A program made the position numbers and the translations under genes. Of a stretch of 64,000 nucleotides of DNA, positions 32,332 to 42,684 are shown one piece after another. This stretch comes from Emticicia sp. 21SJ11W-3. Lineage in GTDB: Bacteria > Bacteroidota > Bacteroidia > Cytophagales > Spirosomataceae. How positions within the stretch are numbered: the stretch's first letter is position 1; the number at the start of each line of letters is the position of its first letter. The notes under the pieces are model-generated. The model made no database searches and was not told where the DNA came from. It was given only the letters and a program-made list of their open reading frames with translations. The DNA is taken from NCBI RefSeq assembly GCF_024138715.1, contig NZ_CP092074.1, positions 372,001 through 436,000 of the forward strand, given 5' to 3'.

Positions 32332-33156
32332 TTAGGATTGCTTGTAATAATCTACTGCTTTTCTTACGCTGCCGTGTTGTAGTACCAATGCGTGAGCCTC
32401 TTCATGTGGGATTTTCAGCTCTTGCATTACCATTCGGGTGGCACGTTCAATCAGTTTCAGGTTGGTAAGCTGCATATCTACCATTTTGTTGCCACGTACC
32501 CTGCCTAACTGAATCATTACTGCCGTTGAAATCATGTTCAGCACAAGCTTCTGTGCCGTGCCTGCTTTCATGCGCGTGCTGCCTGTTACAAATTCAGGGC
32601 CTACTACGGCTTCAACCGGATATTCTGCCTCGGCTGCTACGGCGCTTCCGGCGTTACAAACCACACAGCCTGTCAGGATACCGTGCTGGCGGGCAGTTTT
32701 TAAGCCACCTACTACATACGGCGTTCTACCTGATGCTGCAATGCCAATGAGGGTATCTTTATCGTTTATTTTATATTTCGCCAGGTCTATCCATGCCTGT
32801 TCAATATCATCTTCGGCATTTTCAACGGCTTTTCTGATAGCCTTGTCTCCACCGGCCATAATTCCTACCACCATGCCGTGCGGCACCCCGAAAGTAGGGG
32901 GACACTCAGAGGCATCTACAATACCCAAACGGCCGCTCGTTCCGGCACCGATGTAGAAAATCCTGCCACCGGCTTTCATGCGTGGTACTATCTGGCTTAC
33001 CAATGCTTCTATCTGCGGAATGCACTTTTCTACGGCATCAGGTACCGTTTTATCTTCATTATTAATATTGATGAGCAGTTCATGCACCGACATCTTTTCA
33101 AGATTATCGTAATGCGAACTCGATTCTGTTGCCAGTTTTTCTAAGCCAAGAGACAT
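32332..33156 (-). CDS. murQ: N-acetylmuramic acid 6-phosphate etherase
   Basis: A 274-residue SIS-domain lyase that splits D-lactate from MurNAc-6-phosphate to give GlcNAc-6-phosphate in cell-wall recycling. Clear signatures are FYIGAGTSGRLGIVDASECPP, IMAGGDKAIRKAVENAEDD, GIAASGRTPYV and VTGSTRMKAGTAQK. Length is close to the family (about 270-300). It is likely transcribed together with the downstream batA-like gene, 55 bases away. The MurNAc-6-phosphate supplier AnmK is encoded at 53403 in this window, so the anhydro-MurNAc recycling route appears complete at this step. Confidence 0.95.
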   Translation of the reverse strand: MSLGLEKLATESSSHYDNLEKMSVHELLININNEDKTVPDAVEKCIPQIEALVSQIVPRMKAGGRIFYIGAGTSGRLGIVDASECPPTFGVPHGMVVGIMAGGDKAIRKAVENAEDDIEQAWIDLAKYKINDKDTLIGIAASGRTPYVVGGLKTARQHGILTGCVVCNAGSAVAAEAEYPVEAVVGPEFVTGSTRMKAGTAQKLVLNMISTAVMIQLGRVRGNKMVDMQLTNLKLIERATRMVMQELKIPHEEAHALVLQHGSVRKAVDYYKQS

Positions 33157-33226
33157 ATTCTGCTATTCGTAGTTTTTTTAAAAGTTTTAATTTAGATGCG
33201 CCAGAGCTTATAGAAAAGCAATGCAC

Positions 33227-34345
33227 CTATTTATTCCAATATATTATCAGGTTCTTACTCGCTCTCCCTGCGGCAATAATATCCAAACGGCCGTCGCCGT
33301 CCATATCCGCACACTGCATGTCCTCGCAGGCCATTGTGTTGTCGTCAATAATGTGTTCAGTCCATTGGGTAAAAGTGGCATCAGGTATATAGAATTGAAT
33401 ACCTACCTTTTTATCCTTGTTTGGTTCACGCCAGCCTACGGCTATTTGCGGCCTGCCCAGGTTCAGGAAATCGGCCAGTGCCAGTGCATGCCCCTGATTC
33501 AGGTTTTCGGTCAGCACTTGAGGCTCACGGTTATTGCTTACCCAAACCAGCTTATTGCCATGCATGGGCTGAACGGTTGCAAAATAGCCATTTTTGTTTA
33601 CTTCTGCATATTTCAGTTCACCAATCATCATGTTTTTGTGTTCTTTACCCGCTTTCTCCCATTTGTTGGTGTACTGATAGGTGCGAAGCCCTTCCTTGCC
33701 TCCGATGGTAAGGTATGTGGTAGTCTTCTCTTCTGTCACTTCAAAATTATGGGTCAGGTGCATGGTTGAGTCAATCAAAGTGCGCTTCCATTCCGACTTT
33801 ACATTCTTTGGTACTTCATAAGCCCATATTTTCACACCCGCACCTTCGCCATTGCGGTTGCCTAAACCATGCAGCGGTACCACCACCAGTTGATATTTAT
33901 TTTTGGCCTTTACCCATTTCATACGGTGAATGGTTACCTCATGATGCAACTCCACAGCCTCCCATTTTTGTGTAGGGTCAACAGGACGAATCAGATAATG
34001 CACCGAACCAGATTTTATGGGGTCTTTCGTCTCGGCCGGATTCCAGTTAGCGCCAACTGCTACTTCTACTTTGCCATCACCGTCTATGTCTCGTGCGGCT
34101 ATGCACACATTATCTCGGGCTGTCAGGTTTTCAATCATCACAAAGCGTTTCCAGTCGCCGTTTCTATACCATACAAACTGTTTCTGGTCAGCCATTAGTA
34201 TATCGGATCGTTTGTCGCCGTCTACATCACCAATGGCCAGTCCATAACCGATACTTACCTGATTATCGATAATTTGAGGTATAAAATTGGGGGCTTGCGC
34301 AAAACATAACTGTATTGAAAGCACACAGAAAAGGAGAGTTTTCAT
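33227..34345 (-). CDS. Secreted FG-GAP/VCBS repeat protein
   Basis: A 372-residue exported protein with a short signal peptide (ending QLCFAQ). It consists of beta-propeller blades with calcium-type loops: IGDVDGDKRSDILMAD, ARDIDGDGKVEVAVG, ALADFLNLGRPQIAVGW and CADMDGDGRLDIIAAG. Such single-propeller proteins bind ligands or carbohydrate in the periplasm or outside; no catalytic motif is visible. It sits upstream of murQ in the same direction, 70 bases away, but a functional link is not evident. Confidence 0.85.
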   Translation of the reverse strand: MKTLLFCVLSIQLCFAQAPNFIPQIIDNQVSIGYGLAIGDVDGDKRSDILMADQKQFVWYRNGDWKRFVMIENLTARDNVCIAARDIDGDGKVEVAVGANWNPAETKDPIKSGSVHYLIRPVDPTQKWEAVELHHEVTIHRMKWVKAKNKYQLVVVPLHGLGNRNGEGAGVKIWAYEVPKNVKSEWKRTLIDSTMHLTHNFEVTEEKTTTYLTIGGKEGLRTYQYTNKWEKAGKEHKNMMIGELKYAEVNKNGYFATVQPMHGNKLVWVSNNREPQVLTENLNQGHALALADFLNLGRPQIAVGWREPNKDKKVGIQFYIPDATFTQWTEHIIDDNTMACEDMQCADMDGDGRLDIIAAGRASKNLIIYWNK

Positions 34346-34460
34346 AGGTTGAAGGAGAATCAGTAAAACATACTACAAAGTTTACAATAAAATTAATTGA
34401 TTACGATTCAACCGGAAATAAACTTTGTGTCAGGCAGCGATAAGATGGGATATAAACAGC

Positions 34461-34491
34461 AGAAAGCCCTCTTGGATGTAGAGGACTTTCT
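34461..34491 (-). terminator. Terminator after the M20 dipeptidase gene
   Basis: Twelve-base arms (agaaagccctct / agaggactttct, nearly perfect) around a 7-base loop just beyond the gene's stop codon; the T-tract is weak. Confidence 0.55.
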
Positions 34492-34505
34492 GATTGCGAA
34501 GAGAG

Positions 34506-35885
34506 TTATTTCATTAATTCCGCATAATGCTTATAAAACAAAGGAATAGTTTCTATGCCCTTGTAGAAGTTGACTAAACCATAATGCTCATTAGGCGAAT
34601 GCAACGCATCAGAGTCAAGCCCAAAGCCAAACAAGATAGATTTTAATCCCAGTTCTTTTTCGAACAGAGAAACAATCGGTATGCTGCCTCCGCCACGGGT
34701 AGGCACAGGTTTTTTGCCAAAGGCTTCTTCCATAGCCAGCATGGCTGCTTTATATCCGGCCGATTCGGTAGGAGTAACATAAGGTTGCCCTCCGTGGTGG
34801 CGGGTAACTGTTACCTTTACAGTAGGCGGTGCAATGGCTCTGAAATGCGCATCAAACAGGTCTGCTATTTCTTCCCAGTCCTGGTCAGGCACTAAACGCA
34901 TTGATATTTTGGCAAATGCCTTTGATGGTAAAACCGTTTTTGAGCCTTCGCCAGTATAACCTCCCCAGATACCGTTTACATCCAGTGTCGGGCGGATAGA
35001 CGCACGCTCACGAGTGGTGTAACCCTTTTCGCCGGTTACTTCGGCAATATCAAGGTCAGCTTTATATTCTTCCAGACTGAACGGAGCGGCTTCCAGGGCG
35101 TCGCGTTCATCGGGTGTCAATTCAACTACTTTATCATAAAAACCCTTAACTGTTATTTTGCCGTCGGCGTCATGCATAGAGGCAATCATCTGGCATAAAA
35201 CATTTACAGGATTTGCCACAGCGCCACCATAAACACCGGAATGCAAATCACGGTTTGGTCCGGTTACAGAAACTTCCATGTAGGTTAATCCGCGTAAACC
35301 TGTTTCAACAGATGGTATATCATTGGCTATGATAGAAGTATCTGAAATCAGAATCACATCAGCCTTTAGTTTCTCTTTGTTCTCTTTTACAAAATTACCC
35401 AGGTTTTCAGACCCCACCTCTTCTTCTCCTTCAAACATAATCTTTACATTGCAAGGCAGATGCCCTTCGGCCAGCATCATTTCAATGGCTTTTACGTGCA
35501 TGTAAATCTGGCCTTTGTCATCGCATGATCCGCGGGCAAAAATAGCCCCTTCGGGGTGAATCTTGGTTTGTTTGATGGTAGGTTCAAACGGTGGCGAATC
35601 CCACAGTTCATAAGGGTCAGCAGGTTGCACATCGTAGTGTCCGTAAACCAGAATAGTAGGTAAAGAGGCATCCACTATTTTTTCGGCATATACTACCGGG
35701 TGCCCGGCTGTGGGGCATATCTCGGCTTTATCAAGGCCTGCCTGCTGTAACTTTTCTTTGATGTATTCGGCTGCACGAATCATGTCAGGTTGAAATTTAG
35801 AATCGGCACTGACAGACGGAATCCTCAGGAAATCAAACAACTCGTTCAGAAAACGGTCTTTGTTCTGGTTGATGTAAGTACTCAT
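34506..35885 (-). CDS. M20-family dipeptidase/carboxypeptidase
   Basis: A 459-residue zinc peptidase of the M20 family (CPG2/carnosinase-like branch). Metal and catalytic residues show in ILVYGHYDVQPADP (His and Asp), RGSCDDKGQ (bridging Asp), FEGEEEVGS (catalytic Glu and ligand Glu) and DSDALHSPNE (final His). The lid/dimerisation domain includes LHSGVYGGAVANP. No signal peptide, so it is cytoplasmic and probably degrades dipeptides. Length is typical for the group (450-460). It stands alone. Confidence 0.92.
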   Translation of the reverse strand: MSTYINQNKDRFLNELFDFLRIPSVSADSKFQPDMIRAAEYIKEKLQQAGLDKAEICPTAGHPVVYAEKIVDASLPTILVYGHYDVQPADPYELWDSPPFEPTIKQTKIHPEGAIFARGSCDDKGQIYMHVKAIEMMLAEGHLPCNVKIMFEGEEEVGSENLGNFVKENKEKLKADVILISDTSIIANDIPSVETGLRGLTYMEVSVTGPNRDLHSGVYGGAVANPVNVLCQMIASMHDADGKITVKGFYDKVVELTPDERDALEAAPFSLEEYKADLDIAEVTGEKGYTTRERASIRPTLDVNGIWGGYTGEGSKTVLPSKAFAKISMRLVPDQDWEEIADLFDAHFRAIAPPTVKVTVTRHHGGQPYVTPTESAGYKAAMLAMEEAFGKKPVPTRGGGSIPIVSLFEKELGLKSILFGFGLDSDALHSPNEHYGLVNFYKGIETIPLFYKHYAELMK

Positions 35886-36020
35886 AATATTTTGTTGAAG
35901 CGCCCTTGCAAGGCGAGGCAGATAATTATTTGCATGGTAACAGAAAGCAAAAAGCCTGCTGTCTTTTACACAAAGTAAAAGAATTGCCGCAGAGAATACA
36001 AGGAATTTGGCTAACCGCTT

Positions 36021-36632
36021 TTATTTCTTAGTGCCGAACTTATTTTCGGTTCCGTTCATTAAGCGCTGAATGTTGTGGCGATGAGTAAAGGCCAGAACCA
36101 CAAATAAAACACAGCCAAAAGCCAGATAGTAGGGGTCTTTATCAGGGTTTATTCCCCACACATTAAAGGCTATCTGTATCGGAAAGAACAGCGCACTCAG
36201 AATGGAGCCTAAAGAAACGTATCTGGTAGTAAAAACAATAAGCAGAAAAACTGCCAGGCAGATGATAACTGTGTAAGGAAACGAAGCAGCAATAACACCC
36301 AGTGCCGTGGCTACTCCTTTGCCGCCTCTGAATTGGGCAAACACCGGGAACAGGTGGCCGGCCACTGCTGAAATACCCATGAGCAGAAAGAGATATTTAT
36401 TAGCATCAGGAAAAAGCAGATGGGCTGCTTCTACTGCCAGAAAACCTTTGAGAAAATCGATGAGCAGTACGATTATGCCTGCTTTGCGGCCGAAGGTGCG
36501 TAAAGAGTTAGTTGCCCCGGCATTACCACTGCCATGTTGACGGACGTCAACGCCATGAAAAATTTTTCCGTACCAAACAGCAGTAGGAATAGATCCCAGC
36601 AAATAGGCTAAAACAACGCCCATTACAATCAT
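36021..36632 (-). CDS. plsY: Glycerol-3-phosphate acyltransferase PlsY
   Basis: A 203-residue membrane enzyme that moves an acyl group from acyl-phosphate to glycerol-3-phosphate, the first step of phospholipid synthesis. Family motifs are LLGSIPTAVWYGK, GSGNAGATNSLRTFG (motif 1), RGGKGVATALG (motif 2) and, near the end, a basic FTHRHNIQRL. Five transmembrane helices can be drawn. Length matches PlsY (about 200). Its partner PlsX is not in the window. Confidence 0.95.
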   Translation of the reverse strand: MIVMGVVLAYLLGSIPTAVWYGKIFHGVDVRQHGSGNAGATNSLRTFGRKAGIIVLLIDFLKGFLAVEAAHLLFPDANKYLFLLMGISAVAGHLFPVFAQFRGGKGVATALGVIAASFPYTVIICLAVFLLIVFTTRYVSLGSILSALFFPIQIAFNVWGINPDKDPYYLAFGCVLFVVLAFTHRHNIQRLMNGTENKFGTKK

Positions 36633-36995
36633 AAATTTTCTTTAGTTTTGATATTGATTTGCAAAGCTATATAAATATTGTGAGATTTAAAGATTTAAAA
36701 ATTCATTAAAATCTATAAAATACTTATATTCAATATTTTATGAGTATAAATTTTTTCAATAAAATTGTATATTTCGCTTAAACAGTATTCGCGCATACTA
36801 ACTTTCCTGTTCATGCTTTCAAGCCTCCTGTATTCAGCATAAATAGCCCTTGCAATAGATTAACAAAATGTTTTTTTTCGTCAGTCAGTAAATTTTTTTT
36901 ACTGAGGCGGTGTTGTCTTTTTAAAATCACTGTTTTAATCTGGCAATAAAGCCGAGTTGTTTGGCCATTCTTTGGGGTAACTTCCGCAACATCGT
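36633..36995. other. Intergenic region between divergent plsY and MATE genes
   Basis: About 360 AT-rich bases with no reading frame. It must hold both promoters; I could not single out a well-spaced pair of boxes. Confidence 0.5.
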
Positions 36996-38354
36996 ATGAG
37001 TATTAATCTATTATCACCTGCTTTTCGAGACGAGGCAAAAAAAACTGTTTTACTGGCTTTGCCTATCATTGTGGCCCAACTGGGTTCTATTCTGATGGGC
37101 GTAACCGATAATATCATGGTAGGCCACTATCTGGGTAAAATCGGTCTGGGTGTGGCAGGTATAGCCAATTCAATAGCTTTTCTTATATCGTCTATCGGTG
37201 TGGGTGGGTTGGCTGTTGTGGCGCCGCTTATCTCAAAAGCAAAAGCAGAGCAGAATGCCGCAGAGGTAAACCGGTTATTTCGGGCAGCCCTTTGGGCGGC
37301 CGGATGGTTCGGTCTTTTTATGTGTATCGTTGGTTTTTTGTGCATTACTTTCTTTGAAGTATTTCAGCAATCGGCCGAAATCAATGAAAAATCGCCCGCT
37401 TTTATGGGCATCATTCTGATTTCTAATATATTCACGTTTTTGTTTATTGCTTCCAAACAATTATCAGACGGACTTTCAAAAACCAAAGTTGCCATGATGA
37501 TTACCATCATAGGGCTGGTTGTCAATTTTGTATTAAATGTACTTTTAATCAATGGGTATCTGGGTTTGCCTAAAATGGGGCTTAACGGAGCTGCAGTTTC
37601 TACACTTCTGACAAAGGCTCTGATGTTTATGGTGATGCTACTGTATTTATACAGGGCAAGCGCTTTTAAAGATTACCTGAAAAGTATTTATAACTCACTG
37701 CCGGTTGCCGATTTGGTGAAGCTGATTTTTAAGATTGGCGTACCCAGTGGTTTGCAGTTTTTCTTTGAGATTGCGGCCTTTTCGTTGGCAGTGGTGATGA
37801 TGGGCTGGTTGGGCGAAACCCAGTTGGCTGCGCACCAGATTGCCATTAATATAGCCTCAACCACGTACATGATGGCCTCTGGGTTGGGTGTAGCCGGGGC
37901 TATCAGGGTAGGCGAGGGCAGGGGGCTGAGGAGCATCAGAAAGATAAAGATGTCTGGCAATGTGGCTTTGCTGCTGGTGGGTACTTTCATGACCATCATG
38001 ATGTTGCTTATTATTGTGCTGAACCGTTTTCTGGTAGAATTGTATATATCAGATGCCGAAGTAATTGTGCTGGCCGGTAAGTTAATGCTCATAGCAGCTG
38101 TATTTCAGTTATCTGACGGCATACAGGTAGTGGCGCTGGGTATTCTGCGTGGCATTGCCGATGTAAATATTCCTACCTGGATTACCATGTTTGCCTATTG
38201 GGTTGTAGCTTTGCCACTAGGCTATTTTCTGGGTTTTAACCTCAAGCAAGATGCCGTCGGTATCTGGATTGGCCTCTTTGCCGGCTTAACCATTTCGGCC
38301 GGATTGCTCACTACAAGGTTCTATTATATGGTGGGCAAGCTGAAAAAGACTTAA
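36996..38354 (+). CDS. MATE-family multidrug efflux transporter
   Basis: A 452-residue inner-membrane antiporter with about twelve transmembrane helices in two similar halves. The N-terminal half shows [22 protein letters not shown] and the C-terminal half [24 protein letters not shown] followed by AAHQIAIN, both NorM/MATE signatures. These pumps export cationic drugs in exchange for sodium or protons. The start at 36996 lines up with the family N-terminus. rnhB follows 22 bases later in the same direction, probably co-transcribed. Confidence 0.93.
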   Translation: MSINLLSPAFRDEAKKTVLLALPIIVAQLGSILMGVTDNIMVGHYLGKIGLGVAGIANSIAFLISSIGVGGLAVVAPLISKAKAEQNAAEVNRLFRAALWAAGWFGLFMCIVGFLCITFFEVFQQSAEINEKSPAFMGIILISNIFTFLFIASKQLSDGLSKTKVAMMITIIGLVVNFVLNVLLINGYLGLPKMGLNGAAVSTLLTKALMFMVMLLYLYRASAFKDYLKSIYNSLPVADLVKLIFKIGVPSGLQFFFEIAAFSLAVVMMGWLGETQLAAHQIAINIASTTYMMASGLGVAGAIRVGEGRGLRSIRKIKMSGNVALLLVGTFMTIMMLLIIVLNRFLVELYISDAEVIVLAGKLMLIAAVFQLSDGIQVVALGILRGIADVNIPTWITMFAYWVVALPLGYFLGFNLKQDAVGIWIGLFAGLTISAGLLTTRFYYMVGKLKKT

Positions 38355-38376
38355 CATTATCAATTGGAATTACAAG

Positions 38377-38976
38377 ATGCTTAAAAGTCACGAGTTGCTC
38401 AGGTCATATTATAACGAAAATCTGATTGAAGCAGGGCTTGACGAGGCCGGAAGGGGCTGTCTGGCCGGCCCGGTGGTGGCTGCCGCCGTTATTTTACCCA
38501 AAGATTATAAACATAACTGGCTGAATGACTCCAAACAATTAACCAAAACCCAGAGAAACAGCCTGCGTGTAGAAATAATGAAAGAGGCTGTTGCTTATCA
38601 GATAGCGGAGGCATCTGAAAAAGAAATTGATAAAATAAATATTCTGAAAGCCAGTTTTCTGGCCATGCACCGGGCGGTTGATGCCTTGGCTACCAGACCT
38701 GAACACCTGCTGATTGACGGTAATCGGTTTGTGCCTTATCCGCTTATTCCGCACACCTGCATTATTAAGGGAGATTCCAGGTTTTTATCCATAGCTGCCG
38801 CCTCAATTCTGGCCAAAACTTATCGCGACGACCTGATGGAAAAACTAAGCGCCGAGTATCCGCATTATAACTGGCATATCAATGCCGGGTATCCTACCAC
38901 CCATCACCGGAACGCCATTCTGCAGCATGGGCTGTCGCCTTACCACCGGCTTACATTCAGGGGCGTAAAACAATAA
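38377..38976 (+). CDS. rnhB: Ribonuclease HII
   Basis: A 199-residue RNase HII, which cuts RNA in RNA-DNA hybrids and removes misinserted ribonucleotides. The active site is visible as [15 protein letters not shown] (Asp-Glu pair), [11 protein letters not shown]-like [20 protein letters not shown] (Asp) and [22 protein letters not shown] (Asp and final Asp). Length is normal. It is 22 bases after the MATE gene. Confidence 0.96.
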   Translation: MLKSHELLRSYYNENLIEAGLDEAGRGCLAGPVVAAAVILPKDYKHNWLNDSKQLTKTQRNSLRVEIMKEAVAYQIAEASEKEIDKINILKASFLAMHRAVDALATRPEHLLIDGNRFVPYPLIPHTCIIKGDSRFLSIAAASILAKTYRDDLMEKLSAEYPHYNWHINAGYPTTHHRNAILQHGLSPYHRLTFRGVKQ

Positions 38977-39008
38977 AACCCCTGTAAAGTTGCCTCTACA
39001 AGGGTTTT
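38975..39008. terminator. Bidirectional terminator between rnhB and the isomerase gene
   Basis: aaaacccctgta pairs with tacaagggtttt with one mismatch; A- and T-tracts flank it on both sides and it lies between two converging genes. Confidence 0.7.
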
Positions 39009-39025
39009 ACTTATAAAATCAGCGC

Positions 39026-39862
39026 TTAGAAAGAAAGAGTTTTCAGATAAGCGGCATCGTTTTTCATACTTTCAATCGGGCTAACCGGATATTGCTCCTG
39101 CTCAACCAGATAATATCTGATACCGGCATCTTTAGCGGCACGAATCAATTGTTTGTAGTCAATAATACCTTTTTCCAAATCGGTTTGTTTGGGTCTTGGG
39201 TCTTTGGTTTCCAATTGTTTAATATGGCAAAGTTCATAGCGTTTGCCGTATTCTTTCAAGTGCGCAAGCGTATCTTCGCCAGAGGCTTCAATCCAGCACA
39301 TATCTAATTCAAAACATACTAAAGACGGGTCGGTATTCTCTAACAAAATACGTTGGCCTTTTACCCCGTTGGCATTCTGAAACGAGTATGAGTGATTGTG
39401 GTAGCCGTAACGCAAACCATATTTTTTGCAGGTTTCGCCATGCTGGGTAAAGGTTTCTGCTTTCTTTTTCCAGGCGTCTGCCGAGGGTTGCATCCCAATA
39501 CCCGGGCAAATTACATAGCTTAAACCGGCTTCGGCACATTTGGCTATCATTTCCTCGTTGGTTTCCTGCAGCCCCAGGTGCGTACTCACCATTTTTACGC
39601 CTATATCAGACAAAAACGCTTTGGCATCTTTGGGCGACATTCCCCATAGCGGGTCTTGTGAATAGCTCTCAAAATATTTATAGCCCATATCGGCCAATTG
39701 TTTCATATAACCTCTTGGGTCTTTAGGCAGCACATCGCGTATACTATAAAGCTGGCAACCAAATTGTTTAAGGGTTTCTTTGGCATCTACTCTGTTTACT
39801 ATAAGTGCCATAGCAGCCAAAGAAGCAGATTGCTGCAGGAATTTTCTGCGGTTAATATTCAT
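39026..39862 (-). CDS. Exported sugar phosphate isomerase/epimerase-like TIM-barrel protein
   Basis: A 278-residue xylose-isomerase-like TIM barrel. The ATG at 39862 gives a Tat-type signal (NINRRKFLQQSASLAAMALI with twin Arg); the longer frame from 39895 starts at a weaker site. Barrel landmarks are GCQLYSIRDVL, STHLGLQETNEE, YGYHNHSYSF (His), FELDMCWIEA (Asp) and YLVEQEQYP (Glu), giving a plausible metal site. Proteins of this type are common in Bacteroidota and often lie near sugar oxidoreductases, though none is adjacent here. The substrate is unknown. Confidence 0.85.
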   Translation of the reverse strand: MNINRRKFLQQSASLAAMALIVNRVDAKETLKQFGCQLYSIRDVLPKDPRGYMKQLADMGYKYFESYSQDPLWGMSPKDAKAFLSDIGVKMVSTHLGLQETNEEMIAKCAEAGLSYVICPGIGMQPSADAWKKKAETFTQHGETCKKYGLRYGYHNHSYSFQNANGVKGQRILLENTDPSLVCFELDMCWIEASGEDTLAHLKEYGKRYELCHIKQLETKDPRPKQTDLEKGIIDYKQLIRAAKDAGIRYYLVEQEQYPVSPIESMKNDAAYLKTLSF

Positions 39863-39983
39863 AGTTTTGAAAGAAGGTTTGATTTTTAATAACACTTGGC
39901 AATTTAGCTGATTTTACAAAACCTTTAAGATTAAGATTATGATTTTTTTTTGTGAAAACGCTAGAGTAAACCGCTTTTGCTCA

Positions 39984-40018
39984 TAAAAAAAGGCACAAGC
40001 AGCTATTTGCCTGTGCCT
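39984..40018 (-). terminator. Terminator of the AIM24-like gene
   Basis: On the minus strand, aggcacaggca and tgcttgtgcct pair around a short loop and are followed by seven T. Confidence 0.8.
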
Positions 40019-40041
40019 ATAAATATAAAGTGCCTGAAATC

Positions 40042-40824
40042 TTAGCTTTCAAATATATTGCCCAGCCCGCCCAGAATTGAGCCGCTTTCTTTATTGGCAT
40101 TGCCACCATAAGGCGACAGGCGCTGAATCAGCTTAGAAATCGGTAAAGATTGTATCCAGACCTTCCCTGTACCGCGAAGCGTTGCCAGGAAAAGACCCTC
40201 GCCACCAAAAATCATTGATTTAAGGCTGCCCGAACGCTCAATGTCAAACTGTAGCTGAGGCTCAAAGCCAACCACACAACCCGTATCAATACGAAGGGTT
40301 TCATTATTTAACTGCCGCTCAATTACCACACCACCTGAGTGGATAAAGGCCATGCCGTCGCCTTGTATTTTTTCAAGAATAAAGCCTTCGCCTCCAAAGA
40401 AACCCGAGCCCAGGCGTTGATTAAAATGTATTGAAATACTGGTGCCCTTAGCTGCGCACAAGAATGCGTCTTTTTGCACAATAAGCGTGTTGCCCATAAT
40501 ATTGGCCAGGTCAACAGCCTTGATAGTGCCCGGATACGGAGCGGCAAATGCCACTTTGCGCTTCATGTTTGAAGTTGTATTGGTAAAGTGGGTCATAAAA
40601 ACAGACTCTCCCATTAACACCCTTGAGCCAGCCTGAAGCAATTTGCCGAAAATGCTTTGCTGAGGTTGCGAGCCGTCGCCCATTTTAGTTTCAAACTGTA
40701 TGCCGTCTTCCATAAAAAGCATTGAACCGGCTTCTGCTATAACGGTTTCGTAAGGGTCCAGTTCTATTTCTACAATCTGGATATCTTCGCCAAATATTTT
40801 GTAATCAATTTCGTGAGAACGCAT
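40042..40824 (-). CDS. TIGR00266/AIM24-family protein
   Basis: A 260-residue cytoplasmic protein of the AIM24 (TIGR00266) family, made of a three-fold repeated beta-prism. Recognisable parts are [52 protein letters not shown] and a C-terminal [20 protein letters not shown]. The family is widespread in bacteria and found in yeast mitochondria; its molecular job in bacteria is not settled. Length is typical. It stands alone between hairpins. Confidence 0.88.
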   Translation of the reverse strand: MRSHEIDYKIFGEDIQIVEIELDPYETVIAEAGSMLFMEDGIQFETKMGDGSQPQQSIFGKLLQAGSRVLMGESVFMTHFTNTTSNMKRKVAFAAPYPGTIKAVDLANIMGNTLIVQKDAFLCAAKGTSISIHFNQRLGSGFFGGEGFILEKIQGDGMAFIHSGGVVIERQLNNETLRIDTGCVVGFEPQLQFDIERSGSLKSMIFGGEGLFLATLRGTGKVWIQSLPISKLIQRLSPYGGNANKESGSILGGLGNIFES

Positions 40825-41064
40825 GTCTTTAATGGATTAAAATGATGAGGCGAATATATAGGTTTAAGAATAAAAACTTCAAAAAAAACTACATAAATGG
40901 GCAAGCGCCACATTGGAGTGGTTGTTTTTTTATATTGTTTTTTTCCAACCAATTGCCGGTATTCAGTATCATAGTAGAAAAACATTTTATAGACAGCAAC
41001 AAAACGGCAGTTTTCAACGCAAACGGAAGGCTTAACGCTGGTGCAAATTAAATTTACAGGTTTT

Positions 41065-41481
41065 ATGAAAAAGTTAATGGTAATTATGCTGGTTGCATTG
41101 GCAACCGCGTGCTCAAAAGAGACGGCAGAGCCTCAGGCCAATTTAGGTGGCAAAATTGAAATGTCTTACGCGCAGGCAGTAATGCTTCAGGAAGGCGTAT
41201 CTGTAAAGGTTACAAAAATAGAAGACAGCCGCTGCCCCAAAAATGTGGTATGTGTTTGGGCAGGTATGGTAAAGGTTTATTTCAGTGTTACTGAAAACAA
41301 CGTTACCAAAGATGCCTCGGTAGAGTTATACGCCGACAACTCAAAAACCCCCAGAACAACTGTTATATTAAATGGAACAACTTATGCAATTGAAGTAACT
41401 GAGGTTTCTCCGTATCCGTCAACGCCAGACCCTATCAGTCTTGAAAATTACCGAATCATCTTTACAATTAAAAAGGTGTAA
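41065..41481 (+). CDS. Small lipoprotein of unknown function
   Basis: A 138-residue lipoprotein. The ATG at 41065 gives the signal MKKLMVIMLVALATAC with lipobox LATAC; a GTG at 41041 would only lengthen the front. The mature part has the pattern EDSRCPKNVVCVWAGMV, two cysteines three to five residues apart around a Trp, common in small Bacteroidota lipoproteins, then beta strands ending FTIKKV. I know no function for it. It ends at a strong bidirectional terminator. Confidence 0.8.
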   Translation: MKKLMVIMLVALATACSKETAEPQANLGGKIEMSYAQAVMLQEGVSVKVTKIEDSRCPKNVVCVWAGMVKVYFSVTENNVTKDASVELYADNSKTPRTTVILNGTTYAIEVTEVSPYPSTPDPISLENYRIIFTIKKV

Positions 41482-41482
41482 A

Positions 41483-41520
41483 AACAATTAAAGCCGGCTA
41501 CCTAGCCGGCTTTAATTGTT
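41483..41520. terminator. Perfect bidirectional terminator
   Basis: 18-bp exact arms (41483-41500 / 41503-41520) with a 2-base centre, a GC-rich core (gccggc) and A/T ends, between two converging genes. Confidence 0.9.
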
Positions 41521-41523
41521 TAA

Positions 41524-41826
41524 TCAGGCCTGAGGTTCTGGTGATGGCGGTGTCTGGCTACCGGTATTTCTGGCAAAAAAATCCTGCAGAAATTTCTCAA
41601 TACCCGGAAAATGTTCTTTCAGTGCTTCGGCTCCTTCAGTTTTCAGTTTCTCGAAATACTCAGGCGCTTTGTCAATGGCGCCTTCGGCCTCATCTTTTAG
41701 TTTACCGGCTTTGTCTTTCAGGTTTTCAAGGGCCTTTTCGCCCTCTTCGGTTTGTAAATATTTGTGTAATGCTACCCCTGCAACTGCTCCGAGTACAAAA
41801 GTGGCCAGATGTTTTGCGTTAATCAT
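41524..41826 (-). CDS. Small YtxH-like membrane-associated protein
   Basis: A 100-residue protein with a single N-terminal transmembrane segment (HLATFVLGAVAGVALHKYL) followed by a charged helical stretch (EEGEKALENLKDKAGKLKDE), the layout of YtxH-domain stress proteins. The tail is Pro-rich (QTPPSPEPQA). The cellular role of these small proteins is unclear. A bidirectional terminator lies directly behind it. Confidence 0.75.
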   Translation of the reverse strand: MINAKHLATFVLGAVAGVALHKYLQTEEGEKALENLKDKAGKLKDEAEGAIDKAPEYFEKLKTEGAEALKEHFPGIEKFLQDFFARNTGSQTPPSPEPQA

Positions 41827-41947
41827 GGTCTTAATATATGCTTTAGTTTAAAATCATACTTTATTATAAAACGAAATTATCTGATAAAAGTGTCTGAAAC
41901 TTGGTCAGATAATCTATATTTTTGTCTAAGCTAATAATGTTCTATTG

Positions 41948-42616
41948 ATGACTGATAACTTGATTGATACCTACGCCAGAATACTATTTGATTACCATTT
42001 TCTTAAACAAACAATTAAAAAGGCCGACTGCATTTTTGTTTTAGGTAGCCATGACCCCTCAGTGGCCGACTACGCCTCTCAACTTTACCACAACGGCATG
42101 GCTCCATTTATTATTTTTTCGGGTGGGGTTGTGAGGCCGGCCGGCGAATTACGAAACACAGTGCCCAAAACAGAGGCCGAGGCTTTCTTTGACATTGCAG
42201 TTAAAAAAGGAGTGCCACCCCATGCCATTATTCTGGAAAATGAGGCTACAAACACAGGCGAGAACTTTATATTTACCAAGAAACTAATACAGGCTCAGCA
42301 GCTTAACTTCGGCAGCTTTATTCTGGTGCAGAAGCCGTATATGATCAGGCGAACCTATGCAACCGCTATGGTTCAGTTTAAAGAGTTTGATTTTGTGGTT
42401 TCTGCTATTGCTGATTCGTACGACACCTACCTGAGCCGTTGCGCACAAAACGGCATCAGCAAAGAAAGGGTAATCAGCAACATGACCGGAGACCTGCAAC
42501 GGTTGAAAATTTACCCCGAAAGAGGGTTTCTGATACCCATGGATATTCCTGAAGAGGTATGGAATGCCTATGAAAAACTAATTGAAGCAGGCTATGAAGG
42601 GCGCATGGCAAGCTGA
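41948..42616 (+). CDS. YdcF/SanA-family (DUF218) protein
   Basis: A 222-residue cytoplasmic member of the DUF218 family. The ATG at 41948 is preferred to a TTG one codon earlier. Landmarks are CIFVLGSHDPSVADYA, PFIIFSGGVVRPAG, ILENEATNTGENFIFTKK (the conserved E-x-x-S/A-x-N-T box) and ILVQKPYMIRRTYATA. Relatives without a membrane anchor, like this one, resemble E. coli YdcF, a nucleotide-binding protein of uncertain role. Confidence 0.88.
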   Translation: MTDNLIDTYARILFDYHFLKQTIKKADCIFVLGSHDPSVADYASQLYHNGMAPFIIFSGGVVRPAGELRNTVPKTEAEAFFDIAVKKGVPPHAIILENEATNTGENFIFTKKLIQAQQLNFGSFILVQKPYMIRRTYATAMVQFKEFDFVVSAIADSYDTYLSRCAQNGISKERVISNMTGDLQRLKIYPERGFLIPMDIPEEVWNAYEKLIEAGYEGRMAS

Positions 42617-42684
42617 ATTTTTTCCGCCCAATAAAATAATCGGCAAAAAAATCCATGTTTTTATTTTAAACCAGAATTTCAGAA